Shown here: positions 7,098 to 15,664 of the stretch, piece after piece
Numbering within the stretch: position 1 is the stretch's first letter
How the letters are laid out: every line of letters begins with the position of its first letter
Assembly: GCF_026157065.1 (NCBI RefSeq)
Contig: NZ_JANLGQ010000003.1
Coordinates: 248,001-312,000 of the forward strand
Reading direction: 5' to 3'
From: Enterococcus sp. HY326
Lineage (GTDB): Bacteria > Bacillota > Bacilli > Lactobacillales > Enterococcaceae
Length of the DNA stretch: 64,000 nt
The notes under the pieces: model-generated
Seen by the model: only the letters and a program-made list of their open reading frames with translations
The model's database searches: none
What the model was told of the DNA's origin: nothing
Made by a program: the position numbers and the translations under genes

Positions 7098-9761
7098 ATG
7101 TTTGAAGCAGAACGCATGTATATCACCGGTGAAGTAGCGGCGATTTTTTTTCAAAATCCCGGCAACTTTTATAAGGTGCTGTTGATTAAAGTCAGCGACA
7201 CCAACAGTGAATTCAAAGAAGCTGAAATTGTAGTGACCGGCAGCTTTGGCCAGCTGCAGGAGGGGGAAAGCTACCGTTTTTTTGGTGACTTTGTGGATCA
7301 TCCCCGCTATGGCAAACAATTTCAAGCCGAAAGTTATGAACAAGAGCGGCCAACTTCGGCCCATGGTGTCGTCAGCTATTTGTCTTCTGATAAATTTCCC
7401 GGCATCGGCAAGCGGACTGCAGAAAAAATTGTTGAAGTTTTAGGCGAAGATGCGATTGAACGGATGCTGGCAGATCCAAGTCTGCTGCAGCAAATCCCTA
7501 ATTTAAATGAAACTAAGCAGCGGACCATTTTAGAAACGGTGCGCTTAAATCACGGCATGGACCAAGTGATTGTTGGTTTGACCCGCTATGGCTTTGGCAA
7601 TCAACTGGCCTTTGCTATTTATCAAACGTATCAAAATGAAGCGCTGGAAATTATTCAAGAAAATCCGTATCAGCTGGTGGAGGATATCGAGGGAATCGGC
7701 TTTAAAAAGGCCGACAATATTGCCGAGCAGTTAGGGATTGTCGCAGATTCGCCGCAACGTATCAGAGCGGCTATCCTGCATCAAAATTTTCAGCAGGCTT
7801 TGCAAACAGGTAATACCTACGCTGAGGCAGAAATGCTGCTGAATCAAACGATTTACGTCTTAGAGAGCAGCCGCCCCTTTGAAATCAAGCCCAATTTAGT
7901 AGCGGATGTCATCATTGGACTGGTGGAGGAAGGCAAAATTCAACAGGAGGAAACCAAGCTGTATGAAAATAGTTTGTATTTTTCCGAGTGGGGCATTGGC
8001 GGCGCCGTTGACCGACTGTTAGGTCGTAAAAAAGAAATTAGTTATCCCAAAAAAGAAATTGATAAAGCATTGCGCTTGATTGAAAAAACTTCCGGCATTG
8101 TCTATGGTGAATCCCAGGAAAAAGCGATTAGAGATGCTATCAAAGCGCCAATGTTTATTTTAACTGGCGGACCAGGGACCGGAAAAACGACAGTCATCAA
8201 CGGGATTGTTCAATTGTTTGCGGAATTAAACGGTATTGAATTGGATCCAAAAAAGTACAGCAATGAAATTTTTCCAATTTTATTGGCGGCGCCGACTGGC
8301 CGAGCAGCTAAACGTATGAATGAGACGACTGGCTTGCCCGCCAGCACAATTCATCGCTTGTTAGGCTTGAACGGACGGGAAAAATCCCAGAGCCTTTCCG
8401 CTAAGGAATTAGAAGGTGGCCTATTGATTGTCGATGAGATGTCGATGGTGGATACTTGGTTGGCCAATACCTTATTTAAAGCGATTCCCACCAATATGCA
8501 GGTGATTTTTGTGGGAGATAAAGATCAGCTACCTTCAGTTGGTCCCGGTCAAGTTCTTCATGACTTATTGGAAATTGCCGAAATTCCCAAAAAAGAATTG
8601 ACGGAAATTTATCGCCAAGGCTCGGATTCAACGATTGTACCTTTAGCCCATGAAATTCGCCAAGGAATGCTGCCGGCTGATTTCAATAAAAATCAGAAGG
8701 ACCGCTCATTTTTTAATGCCCATGCTAATCAGATTGAGCCATTGATTCGGCAAATTGTCGAAAAGGCCAAGCTGAAGGGTTTCACTCCCCAGGATATTCA
8801 AGTTTTAGCGCCGATGTATCGTGGCGTTGCCGGCATCGATGCTATCAATAAAATGATGCAGGAAATTTTTAATCCCAACGACGGTTCCCGCAAGGAAGTT
8901 AAATGGAATGACACTGTCTATCGTATCGGCGACAAAGTGCTGCAGTTAGTCAACGAGCCGGAGCTGAATGTTTTTAACGGTGATATGGGAGTTATCACCG
9001 GCATCACCTTTGCTAAAGACAATGAAGATAAAGTTGATCAGTTGACAATTTTGTTTGACGCCACTGAGGTGACTTATCGCCGGAATGAGTGGATTAACAT
9101 CACGCTGTCCTATTGCTGTTCAATACATAAAGCTCAGGGGAGTGAATTTAAAATGGTGATTTTGCCGATGGTCAAACAGTATTCCCGCATGTTGCAAAGA
9201 AATCTGCTTTATACCGCTGTCACCCGCAGCAAAGACCTGCTGATTTTATTAGGAGAGACCGAAGCCTTTGTTCAATGTGTGCACAATGAATCGGCCATCC
9301 GCTTAACAACTTTAAAGGAAAGAATTCTCAATGCCTCTGAGATGTCGCTGACTCTGCGCAGCAAATTGGAAGCATATGAAGAATCTTTAATGGCCGATCC
9401 CTTCACCGATGAGGAACGGCCACGGCGGAGTGTTCAACAGGCCAAGGAGAAAAAACAGACTGAATCTACCAATGAGGAAAAGCAACCCCAATTATTTAGC
9501 GGGATTGAGCTGGATAATTCGGCCAATCAGCCTAATATTTTTGAGGCCAGCGAAAGCTATCAAACCGCTGATTCAGGAAAAGCAGGGGCTGTTGAACCTG
9601 CAGCAGTCAAGAAATCTTCATCAGCTAAGGAATCTACTGACGCAACAAATGAACCAGAGCCACAGATAAAGGATTTTATTTTGACCTTAGCAGCGATTCA
9701 AAAACAACAAATCGATCCGTTAATTGGAATGGCGGGGATAACGCCTCAGGATTTTTCCTGA
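7098..9761 (+). CDS. recD2: ATP-dependent RecD-like DNA helicase RecD2
   Basis: The 887-residue protein is a superfamily 1B 5'-3' helicase. An OB-like N-terminal region and helix-hairpin-helix repeats (FPGIGKRTAEKIV near 97 and IEGIGFKKADNIAEQLG near 197) precede the motor. Walker A GGPGTGKT is near residue 357, LLIVDEMSMVD near 445 is Walker B, and CCSIHKAQGSEF near 674 is a late helicase motif. RecD2 acts without RecBC in genome maintenance. After about residue 765 there is a Ser/Thr/Glu/Gln-rich low-complexity linker of about 100 residues, then the conserved terminal peptide DPLIGMAGITPQDF. A second start at residue 7 is possible. Confidence 0.93.
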   Translation: MFEAERMYITGEVAAIFFQNPGNFYKVLLIKVSDTNSEFKEAEIVVTGSFGQLQEGESYRFFGDFVDHPRYGKQFQAESYEQERPTSAHGVVSYLSSDKFPGIGKRTAEKIVEVLGEDAIERMLADPSLLQQIPNLNETKQRTILETVRLNHGMDQVIVGLTRYGFGNQLAFAIYQTYQNEALEIIQENPYQLVEDIEGIGFKKADNIAEQLGIVADSPQRIRAAILHQNFQQALQTGNTYAEAEMLLNQTIYVLESSRPFEIKPNLVADVIIGLVEEGKIQQEETKLYENSLYFSEWGIGGAVDRLLGRKKEISYPKKEIDKALRLIEKTSGIVYGESQEKAIRDAIKAPMFILTGGPGTGKTTVINGIVQLFAELNGIELDPKKYSNEIFPILLAAPTGRAAKRMNETTGLPASTIHRLLGLNGREKSQSLSAKELEGGLLIVDEMSMVDTWLANTLFKAIPTNMQVIFVGDKDQLPSVGPGQVLHDLLEIAEIPKKELTEIYRQGSDSTIVPLAHEIRQGMLPADFNKNQKDRSFFNAHANQIEPLIRQIVEKAKLKGFTPQDIQVLAPMYRGVAGIDAINKMMQEIFNPNDGSRKEVKWNDTVYRIGDKVLQLVNEPELNVFNGDMGVITGITFAKDNEDKVDQLTILFDATEVTYRRNEWINITLSYCCSIHKAQGSEFKMVILPMVKQYSRMLQRNLLYTAVTRSKDLLILLGETEAFVQCVHNESAIRLTTLKERILNASEMSLTLRSKLEAYEESLMADPFTDEERPRRSVQQAKEKKQTESTNEEKQPQLFSGIELDNSANQPNIFEASESYQTADSGKAGAVEPAAVKKSSSAKESTDATNEPEPQIKDFILTLAAIQKQQIDPLIGMAGITPQDFS

Positions 9762-9803
9762 AAAATGTTTTTGAATATTTTCAAAAAAATTTAAGCAAAT
9801 CTC

Positions 9804-9832
9804 TTACACGAAAATTTTTTTTGTGATAAGCT
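9804..9832 (+). promoter_or_regulatory. Possible promoter before the DUF2798 gene
   Basis: TTACAC (9804-9809) and TAAGCT (9827-9832) are 17 bp apart. The -10 is poor, so this is tentative. If real, the following hairpin would lie in the leader of the DUF2798 gene. Confidence 0.3.
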
Positions 9833-9839
9833 AACTCTT

Positions 9840-9889
9840 GCGACTGAAAAGAATGCCATTGGCTAAAATTCTCTTCAGGCGCTTTTTTT
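9840..9889 (+). terminator. recD2 terminator or DUF2798 leader attenuator
   Basis: A 15-base arm with two mismatches (9840-9854 with 9868-9882) encloses a small GCC/GGC hairpin and ends in seven T. It lies 79 bp after recD2 and 28 bp before the DUF2798 start, so it could serve either role. Confidence 0.7.
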
Positions 9890-9916
9890 ATTTTATGAAA
9901 ACGAAGGAGCAAAACA

Positions 9917-10396
9917 ATGCCAAAAACAAAACTCGAAGGAATTCTTTTTACAACTACAATGTGTCTTTTAATGGTGACAGGAATGAGTGCTTATAATTTA
10001 GCGATTCATCATAGTTTCTCGTGGGGGGCCTTATTCGGTGGTTTAATCCCCGGTTTTATCGTTGCCTTTATTTTGGATGTCTTTGTCGTCGGTAAAATCG
10101 CCAAATCAGTAGCCTTTAAATTGCCCATCAACAAAGAAAAAATGCTGCACAAAATTTTGGCTATTTCAGGTTGTATGGTCATTGGAATGGTTTTATGTAT
10201 GTCATTTTACGGTGTCGTCTATGAACAAGGCTTCAGCGAAAACTTTTTGATGATGTATCTGACAGCGATTGGTTTTAATATTATTGCGGCTTTGCCATTG
10301 CAATTATTGATTGTCGGACCAATTTCCCGTAAGCTATTAGGTCTATTTCAAGGGTATACTGCAAAATCTGCAGTTGAATTTGACCCGGAAGCTTAA
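9917..10396 (+). CDS. DUF2798 membrane protein
   Basis: This 159-residue protein has four hydrophobic segments arranged as two similar halves (about 8-60 and 78-140), each a pair of helices. This fits the small DUF2798 family of unknown function. Short basic peptides lie between the halves and at the C terminus. The ATG follows GAAGGAGC. It stands alone between recD2 and a bidirectional terminator. No function is assigned. Confidence 0.75.
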   Translation: MPKTKLEGILFTTTMCLLMVTGMSAYNLAIHHSFSWGALFGGLIPGFIVAFILDVFVVGKIAKSVAFKLPINKEKMLHKILAISGCMVIGMVLCMSFYGVVYEQGFSENFLMMYLTAIGFNIIAALPLQLLIVGPISRKLLGLFQGYTAKSAVEFDPEA

Positions 10397-10405
10397 ATTA
10401 GCAAA

Positions 10406-10460
10406 AAAAATCCGTATCTTCTGCTAAACTCTCTGAGTTGTTAGGAAGATACGGATTTTT
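10406..10460. terminator. Bidirectional terminator
   Basis: A perfect 16-bp stem (10406-10421 with 10445-10460) with A-rich 5' and T-rich 3' arms lies between the convergent DUF2798 and diacylglycerol kinase genes. Confidence 0.88.
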
Positions 10461-10512
10461 TTGTAGGAAATAATTTTACGTCAAATTAATTTCTAATGTT
10501 TAGATCAGCTGA

Positions 10513-11478
10513 TTAATACCACAATAATTGTTTGTCTAATTGAAAGGAAACATCAAAGGGCTGCGGCTCTAACACTTCGCCATCTGTTTGGGCGAACTCT
10601 GGCACTGTTGAAATCAAACGCAATTTGCGGCCATTAAAATGGTGAAAATATTTTGACTTTGTATGTTTCTTTTGAACCAATAAAATAATCAGCCAAAAAA
10701 TCTTAAACAGAGCAATCCGCTCAACGACAATCGTTTCAAAGCTATCCTGCTCAACACTAGCCATCGGGGCAATCGGTACGCCGCCGCCAAAGTAAGGATG
10801 ATTGGTTGTTGTGCATAAAAAGGCATTGTCAAAGGAGTATTCTTGTCCGTTTGATTCAATTAAAATCGGATAGCCTTTTTGGGTAAACAGCACTTTTAGG
10901 ATAGAGAAGATATAGGAAAAAGATCCCATGTGATATTTGTTTAGATTTTTTTTAGTGGCAGAGTCATTCGTGGTAGCCACAATCGAGGCCTCTAAGCCAA
11001 TGCCAAAATTATTGAAGACTAAGCCCTGTTGATTTTTGACCTGCTCGTCATAGGTGATGACGTGCATTTCTTTGGGGCTTGGAGCATTAACAATTTGCCA
11101 AAAGGCCTTTTCAATTTCCTTTGGCAGGCCGATTGCTCGAGCCAAATCGTTACCGGAGCCGGCCGGTAGATAGGCCACCGGAAATTTTTTACCTAACAGA
11201 TAAAATTGATTCAATACACCATGTAGCGTGCCATCACCGCCGACAATCACTAGCAGCGGATAGACTCCCTCAGAATGTTGCAGGTCATCCTGCCACGGTT
11301 TCAGTGTAGTTTCCGCCAATTCGGTAGCAATTATTTTTTCATCGCCGACGTTTTCTGTTCGGTAAACGCTATGTAAGAAATGATTTTTTTCCAATAAAGT
11401 AACTATTTTTTTGGCAGCATTGGCCCCCGTACCGCTGCCAGCAGCTGGGTTAATTAGTAAGTGATAATGAAAATTCAT
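10513..11478 (-). CDS. Diacylglycerol/lipid kinase family protein (DagK/YegS type)
   Basis: The 321-residue protein has the lipid kinase fold related to NAD kinase. LVIVGGDGTLHGVLNQF (about 86-102) gives the nucleotide-binding GGDGT, and YLPAGSGNDLARAIGLP (about 113-129) is the second glycine-rich signature. Such enzymes use ATP to phosphorylate diacylglycerol and return it to phospholipid synthesis, though related proteins act on other lipids. NPAAGSG at residues 11-17 is the usual start of the domain. It is transcribed alone. Confidence 0.85.
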   Translation of the reverse strand: MNFHYHLLINPAAGSGTGANAAKKIVTLLEKNHFLHSVYRTENVGDEKIIATELAETTLKPWQDDLQHSEGVYPLLVIVGGDGTLHGVLNQFYLLGKKFPVAYLPAGSGNDLARAIGLPKEIEKAFWQIVNAPSPKEMHVITYDEQVKNQQGLVFNNFGIGLEASIVATTNDSATKKNLNKYHMGSFSYIFSILKVLFTQKGYPILIESNGQEYSFDNAFLCTTTNHPYFGGGVPIAPMASVEQDSFETIVVERIALFKIFWLIILLVQKKHTKSKYFHHFNGRKLRLISTVPEFAQTDGEVLEPQPFDVSFQLDKQLLWY

Positions 11479-11553
11479 AAAATAATTTACTCCTATAAAA
11501 ATTAACTAATCTTTCGTTTCCTTTGAATTATAGCAGAAATTCAATGAATAAAG

Positions 11554-11594
11554 AAAAAGTTGGACTCACAAAATTATTTGTGGGCCCAACTTTT
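11554..11594 (-). terminator. Terminator of the CoA-disulfide reductase gene
   Basis: AAAGTTGG and CTCACAAA pair with TTTGTGGG and CCAACTTT around a short loop, with A/T-rich flanks on both sides. It overlaps the region just after the minus-strand stop at 11596 and could also block reading from the other side. Confidence 0.75.
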
Positions 11595-11595
11595 T

Positions 11596-13209
11596 TTATT
11601 CTTCGATAATCAGCGCTTGAATACCGGCTCCCGCTAAGATACGGGCGGCGTTATAATTATTCAAGCCTTTCCTAAAGGTTAAATAAACCGTTTGATTGGT
11701 TGGTACTTCTGCTAGTCGCTCCCGTAATTCACTTAAAGGAATATTGGCAGTCGCTGTTACAGAACCTGCTGCAGCTTTACCGGCTTCGCGAATATCCAAG
11801 AAAAAGGCGGTTTGAAAATCGGCTTCAGGAATGTCTGCCAGCTTGATTGTGGCTGCCACATTGCTTAATTGATTAATCGCAACATAACCAGCAGTATTTA
11901 GTGGATCACGAGTTGTGGAATAAGGTGGCGAATAAGGCAATTCTAAGTCCGGCAAATCAAAGACACTGAGATTTCCGGTGATGGCCACAGATAATTCACC
12001 AATCCGTTTATCCACACCTTTTTCACCAACGGCTTGGCCGCCGAGAATTTTACCGCTATCGGCATCAAAAATTAATTTCAAATTTAAACGAGTCGCTCCT
12101 GGATAAAAGTAAGCATGGTCAAAGGGTGTGATGAAAATTGTTTTATAATTGGTAATGCCGGCTGCATGCAGCATAGCTTCTGTGTAACCGACGAAGCTAG
12201 CGGTCAAATCAAAAACCTTGCCCACACCAGCACCGATAAAGCCGCGATAGCGCAGCGGATTGCCAACAAAAATATCCGCCAACAAATGGCCTTGGCGATT
12301 GGCTGCACTAGACAAGAGACTAGGGATTGGTAGACCAGTAATCACACTGGTTGTTTCAATGACATCGCCAATTGCGTAAATGTCAGCAATATTTGTCCGT
12401 AGTTGATCATCCACAATAATGTGTTGATCAGCTGCCAAAGCGATGCCAGCTGCCGCTGCAACTTCGTTATTTGGCTTGACGCCTGTGGCAAAAATCAGCA
12501 TCTCCTGTTCAATCTCTTGACCGTCTGCTAAGCGTAATTTCCGGCCGTTTTCGCTAATTTTGGTGGCAGTTTCCCCAAGGAAAACGTGAATGTCTTCGGC
12601 AATTAATTTTTCATATAAAATATCAGCAATTTCTTGGTCGTAAGGGTAGGCAACCTGAGGCAATTGTTCAACCAAAGTCACCGCCATGCCCCGATGCTTG
12701 AAATTTTCAGCTAATTCCAAGCCGGCAATCCCTGCTCCTAAAATGGTCACTTTTTGAGGATTTTCTTGCTCCATGAAATTTTTTATCGCATCAGCATCGG
12801 AAACACTTCGCAAGACAAAAGCATTATTCGCTTCAGCTAAACCGTCAATCAGCGGAAAAACTGGCCGGGCTCCCGCAGAAATAACTAATTTGTCATAGGT
12901 CTCCACATAGCTCTCGTTGGTTTTCAAATTGGTGACGCTGACGGCTTTTGCTTGCGGGTCAATCGTGGTCACTTCATGAAAAATCCGCACATCTAAATTA
13001 TTTTTTATCTTTAAGCTTTCCGGGGTGCGTTCAATTAAAGAATCCCGGTCATCAATCACACCACCTAAATAATACGGCAACGCACAACTGGCGTAGGAAA
13101 TATTGGCGCCTCTTTCCAACATAATGATTTCAATACTTTCATCTAAACGGCGTAGGCGGGTAGCAAACGAAGGGCCACCGGCGACAGCACCAATTATTAG
13201 GACTTTCAT
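11596..13209 (-). CDS. CoA-disulfide reductase with C-terminal rhodanese-like domain
   Basis: The 537-residue flavoprotein has FAD and NAD(P)H Rossmann motifs (IIGAVAGGPSFATRLRR at 5-21, ILGAGIAGLELAENF near 156) and the redox cysteine in SYASCALPYYLGG (about 39-51). This identifies the CoA-disulfide reductase/NADH oxidase group, which reduces CoA or other disulfides with NAD(P)H. YAIGDVIETTS near 279 is the second FAD motif. Residues from about 455 resemble a rhodanese module, but the active-site Cys is replaced (TFRKGLNNY where CxxGLRxY is usual) and the domain ends early. The gene stands alone between terminators. Confidence 0.85.
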   Translation of the reverse strand: MKVLIIGAVAGGPSFATRLRRLDESIEIIMLERGANISYASCALPYYLGGVIDDRDSLIERTPESLKIKNNLDVRIFHEVTTIDPQAKAVSVTNLKTNESYVETYDKLVISAGARPVFPLIDGLAEANNAFVLRSVSDADAIKNFMEQENPQKVTILGAGIAGLELAENFKHRGMAVTLVEQLPQVAYPYDQEIADILYEKLIAEDIHVFLGETATKISENGRKLRLADGQEIEQEMLIFATGVKPNNEVAAAAGIALAADQHIIVDDQLRTNIADIYAIGDVIETTSVITGLPIPSLLSSAANRQGHLLADIFVGNPLRYRGFIGAGVGKVFDLTASFVGYTEAMLHAAGITNYKTIFITPFDHAYFYPGATRLNLKLIFDADSGKILGGQAVGEKGVDKRIGELSVAITGNLSVFDLPDLELPYSPPYSTTRDPLNTAGYVAINQLSNVAATIKLADIPEADFQTAFFLDIREAGKAAAGSVTATANIPLSELRERLAEVPTNQTVYLTFRKGLNNYNAARILAGAGIQALIIEE

Positions 13210-13301
13210 GGAAAAGCCTCCTTCTATTTTTCTAAGAATTAGAATAAATTCATGCTACGCTTGGTGAAAAAAATAAGCAACTAATTGTACTTCAAACAAA
13301 G

Positions 13302-13348
13302 AATAACCTTCCAAAACAGTTACAATTAACTGACCTTGGAAGGTTATT
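13302..13348 (-). terminator. Terminator of the lipoprotein gene
   Basis: A perfect 13-bp stem (13302-13314 with 13336-13348) lies just past the minus-strand stop at 13364, with a short T-rich tail on the minus strand. Confidence 0.7.
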
Positions 13349-13363
13349 GTTAAAAAAATTTAT

Positions 13364-13876
13364 TTACTCGACTTCTGTGAAGCCCGCAGCCTTTAAGCTG
13401 GTAGCAAAGTCATCATAGGCTAATTCGCTGACGACCTGACTATCTGGCAAAGTTGTGCCGGTCAAATTGGCGAAACTGCTGCTGTCGACTTGACTCATGT
13501 CTAATTCAATATTGACCTCAAAGGCCTCATCGGTAAATTGATTTGTCAAAGTGACGCCTGCTGTGTCGCTATAAGTTTCAAAGGTACTAGCCAAGGCTTC
13601 TTCCAATGCTGTCTGCTGTTCTTCTGATAGCGTGGCATCCTCTTCTAAGCCTAAATCCGTTAATTTAAAACTGGCTAAAATTTCGACAGTCCGCATGGTT
13701 TCATCTTGATGATGAATGGTAATTTTGGTTTGGGCACCATCAAGGAGACCTTCGTAGACCGCTGTCTGCTGTACTTTATCTTCAATAACTTCTGTGGCAT
13801 TCTCGCTGCAGCCAGTTAACAGCAAAAGCATTATGCCGGCAACCAGTAACGGCAGATAGTTTTTCAATGATTTCAT
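13364..13876 (-). CDS. Lipoprotein, DUF1307/YehR-like
   Basis: The preferred start at 13876 (MKSLKNYLPLLV) follows GGGGGCC and gives a 170-residue protein with a lipoprotein signal ending in LLLLTGC (lipobox Cys near residue 23). The frame is open to 13918. The mature part is rich in acidic residues and Thr, with VYEGLLDGAQTKITIHHQDETMRTVE near the start, as in YehR-like DUF1307 lipoproteins. It should be anchored on the outer face of the membrane. Function is unknown. Confidence 0.72.
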   Translation of the reverse strand: MKSLKNYLPLLVAGIMLLLLTGCSENATEVIEDKVQQTAVYEGLLDGAQTKITIHHQDETMRTVEILASFKLTDLGLEEDATLSEEQQTALEEALASTFETYSDTAGVTLTNQFTDEAFEVNIELDMSQVDSSSFANLTGTTLPDSQVVSELAYDDFATSLKAAGFTEVE

Positions 13877-13968
13877 CTTTATGGCCCCCAAAAATCTTTG
13901 TTTCATTAATAGTATCACAAATTTTTCGCCTTAGACGCAGGAATTTTTCCTTATCAAGCAATCGGCAA

Positions 13969-13996
13969 TTGCTAAAATTATTTTTTTTGGTATAAT
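13969..13996 (+). promoter_or_regulatory. queT promoter
   Basis: TTGCTA (13969-13974) and a perfect TATAAT (13991-13996) are 16 bp apart. The transcript would begin near 14003 and carry the preQ1 aptamer in a leader of about 70 nt. Confidence 0.7.
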
Positions 13997-14019
13997 TGAC
14001 CATTGTTATCATATTTTTA

Positions 14020-14058
14020 TCGCGGTTCGTCGACCATCCCGCGTTACCAAAACTAGGA
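14020..14058 (+). promoter_or_regulatory. preQ1-I riboswitch
   Basis: CGCGG (14021-14025) pairs with CCGCG (14039-14043) as stem P1, followed by an A-rich tail with AAAACTAGG (14049-14057) that can fold back as in the minimal preQ1-I pseudoknot. The layout matches known preQ1-I aptamers closely in loop sizes and in the CCC-stem-A-rich-tail order. The tail runs into the AGGAGGAGG ribosome binding site of queT, so ligand binding should block translation rather than end transcription. QueT downstream is the expected target. Confidence 0.85.
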
Positions 14059-14070
14059 GGAGGAAAAAAC

Positions 14071-14583
14071 ATGCAAGCAACCAACAGTACTACGAGGAAA
14101 TCCCTCGTCGCCTTAATCGTCAACGGGCTAATCATGGCACTTTATATCGCCCTAACTATTTTGGTGGCTCCCGTTTCATCAGGACCGATTCAATTTCGGA
14201 TTTCGGAAAGTTTAAATCATCTTGTCGTCTTCAATCGCAAATTTATTTGGGGTGTCTTAGGCGGTGTAGTTGTCTACAATCTGTTTTTCGGATTTGGTGT
14301 GATGGATGCGCTCTTTGGGGGAGCACAGACTTTGATTTCATTAGGCTTAACAGCTCTTTTGTATAATAAAGTCAAAAGTCCCATTGTTCGTCTAGCTTTG
14401 AACACGCTATTTTTCACAGCAAGCATGGCAATCATTGCGTATATGCTGACAATGACTGGCAGCGAAGGCAGCTTCTGGGCAATGTATAGTACTTTAGCGT
14501 TGAGTGAATTTATTATCATGGCGATTTCAGCGCCAGTAATGTATGTCTTAAATGAAGCCTTAAACTTCAAAAAAATCGTTTAA
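14071..14583 (+). CDS. queT: Queuosine precursor transporter QueT (ECF S component)
   Basis: The 170-residue integral membrane protein has about five to six hydrophobic segments and belongs to the QueT family, the substrate-binding S component of energy-coupling-factor transporters for a queuosine precursor. FRISESLNHLVVFNRKFIWGVLGG (about 47-70) is the conserved segment. The ATG at 14071 follows AGGAGGAGG and the riboswitch; the upstream in-frame ATG at 13996 falls inside the promoter and is rejected. The ECF module (EcfA/A'/T) is not in this window. The riboswitch independently supports the substrate. Confidence 0.9.
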   Translation: MQATNSTTRKSLVALIVNGLIMALYIALTILVAPVSSGPIQFRISESLNHLVVFNRKFIWGVLGGVVVYNLFFGFGVMDALFGGAQTLISLGLTALLYNKVKSPIVRLALNTLFFTASMAIIAYMLTMTGSEGSFWAMYSTLALSEFIIMAISAPVMYVLNEALNFKKIV

Positions 14584-14614
14584 GATTCACCAGCAACAAC
14601 TGAATAAAATAAAT

Positions 14615-14662
14615 AAAACCGGCAGCTTTTAGTGGGAAAACTAAGGCTGCCGGTTTTTTATA
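14615..14662. terminator. Bidirectional terminator, queT/cbpA
   Basis: A strong GC-rich stem (AACCGGCAGC with GCTGCCGGTT, plus an inner TTAGT/ACTAA pairing) ends in a T-run and has an A-rich 5' side. It separates convergent queT and cbpA. Confidence 0.88.
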
Positions 14663-14670
14663 AAATATTG

Positions 14671-15324
14671 TTATAAGCTGTTGTCGTCATTATGTTGCAG
14701 GTCTTCAACTTCAACTACCTTAAAGTTTTTATGCTCTAAGTTAGCAATAATTTCTTCACAGGTTTCTCTAGAAGTATTTTCAGGTAACGTAATTAATGTG
14801 CGGCGGATAAAGGCATCCTTGCCGACATCTAGAGTGATACAAGCTGCAATGCTGACGTATTTAGAAATAATTTTTGACATATAAGCTAAATCGCCTTGTT
14901 TTCCTGTCGAAGCAATTGTTAAAACATAACTGCCGGTTTCGATATTCCAAGACTGGGCTAAAACATTTAATAAAGCCGCATGGGTTAAAATCCCGTAAAA
15001 ATAATTGTTATCATCTAAAACAGCAATATAAGGTAATTCTTTAATAGTAAAGAATACTTTGAAAAACGAAGTATCAATATCAATAAATTTAGTAGCGTTT
15101 TTCAACAGGTGAGTCACCGGTAAGCTCATGTCACCACCGTTAGCTTTGTGGCGATAAATGTGCATCTTATAGATATTACCCCGAAAAATTTTATTGGTTT
15201 CATCGAGAATCGGCACACAGCGGAAACCAGACTCTTCCAAAATGTTTAATGCTTCCTCCAAAGTGCTGGATTCAGTGACTGTCGTCAAATCTTTTTTCTT
15301 GCGAACAATTGATTTTAATAACAT
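14671..15324 (-). CDS. cbpA: CBS domain protein, CbpA-like (cyclic di-AMP-binding type)
   Basis: The 217-residue protein has two CBS motifs (about 5-60 and 75-130) followed by an ACT-like C-terminal domain (about 130-205). This layout matches Listeria CbpA (Lmo0553), a protein shown to bind cyclic di-AMP. The role is probably regulatory in the cytosol; no catalytic residues are seen. The ATG follows AGGAGGAG (plus-strand 15331-15338). Binding of the second messenger is inferred by family only. Confidence 0.75.
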   Translation of the reverse strand: MLLKSIVRKKKDLTTVTESSTLEEALNILEESGFRCVPILDETNKIFRGNIYKMHIYRHKANGGDMSLPVTHLLKNATKFIDIDTSFFKVFFTIKELPYIAVLDDNNYFYGILTHAALLNVLAQSWNIETGSYVLTIASTGKQGDLAYMSKIISKYVSIAACITLDVGKDAFIRRTLITLPENTSRETCEEIIANLEHKNFKVVEVEDLQHNDDNSL

Positions 15325-15425
15325 AAAATACTCCTCCTAACAATCTATTCCTTCCCTTGTATAATAACATAATTTCAAAAGAAACCATAGAGGATTAATG
15401 GAAAACTGCGGTGAGCAGCGCCGGT

Positions 15426-15454
15426 TTGACAGAAAAATCATCTCGTGATAATGT
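15426..15454 (+). promoter_or_regulatory. rpmG-secE promoter
   Basis: A perfect TTGACA (15426-15431) and TAATGT (15449-15454) are 17 bp apart, 40 bases before the rpmG start. It is the obvious promoter for rpmG and secE. Confidence 0.75.
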
Positions 15455-15494
15455 ATGTTAGTACATTTGTGAAATCGTCAGGAGGTTTATCGAT

Positions 15495-15647
15495 ATGGCA
15501 AATAAAAAAGCGGCTTTAGCTTGTACCGTTTGCGGCTCAAGAAATTATCACAAGAGTGTCAGCGAAGGCAAAAAGGGCGAACGTTTAGAAATCAATAAAT
15601 TTTGTAAACACTGTAATCAATATACATTACATAAAGAGACAAAATAG
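15495..15647 (+). CDS. rpmG: 50S ribosomal protein L33
   Basis: This 50-residue basic protein has two CxxC pairs, CTVC near residue 10 and CKHC near 37, so it is the zinc-binding form of L33. Such forms are typically used when zinc is adequate, and many Firmicutes hold a second Cys-less copy elsewhere. The ATG follows a strong AGGAGG-like site (15479-15485). The gene stands directly before secE and nusG, the usual Firmicute order. Confidence 0.95.
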   Translation: MANKKAALACTVCGSRNYHKSVSEGKKGERLEINKFCKHCNQYTLHKETK

Positions 15648-15664
15648 AAAAAAGGAGCAGACCA

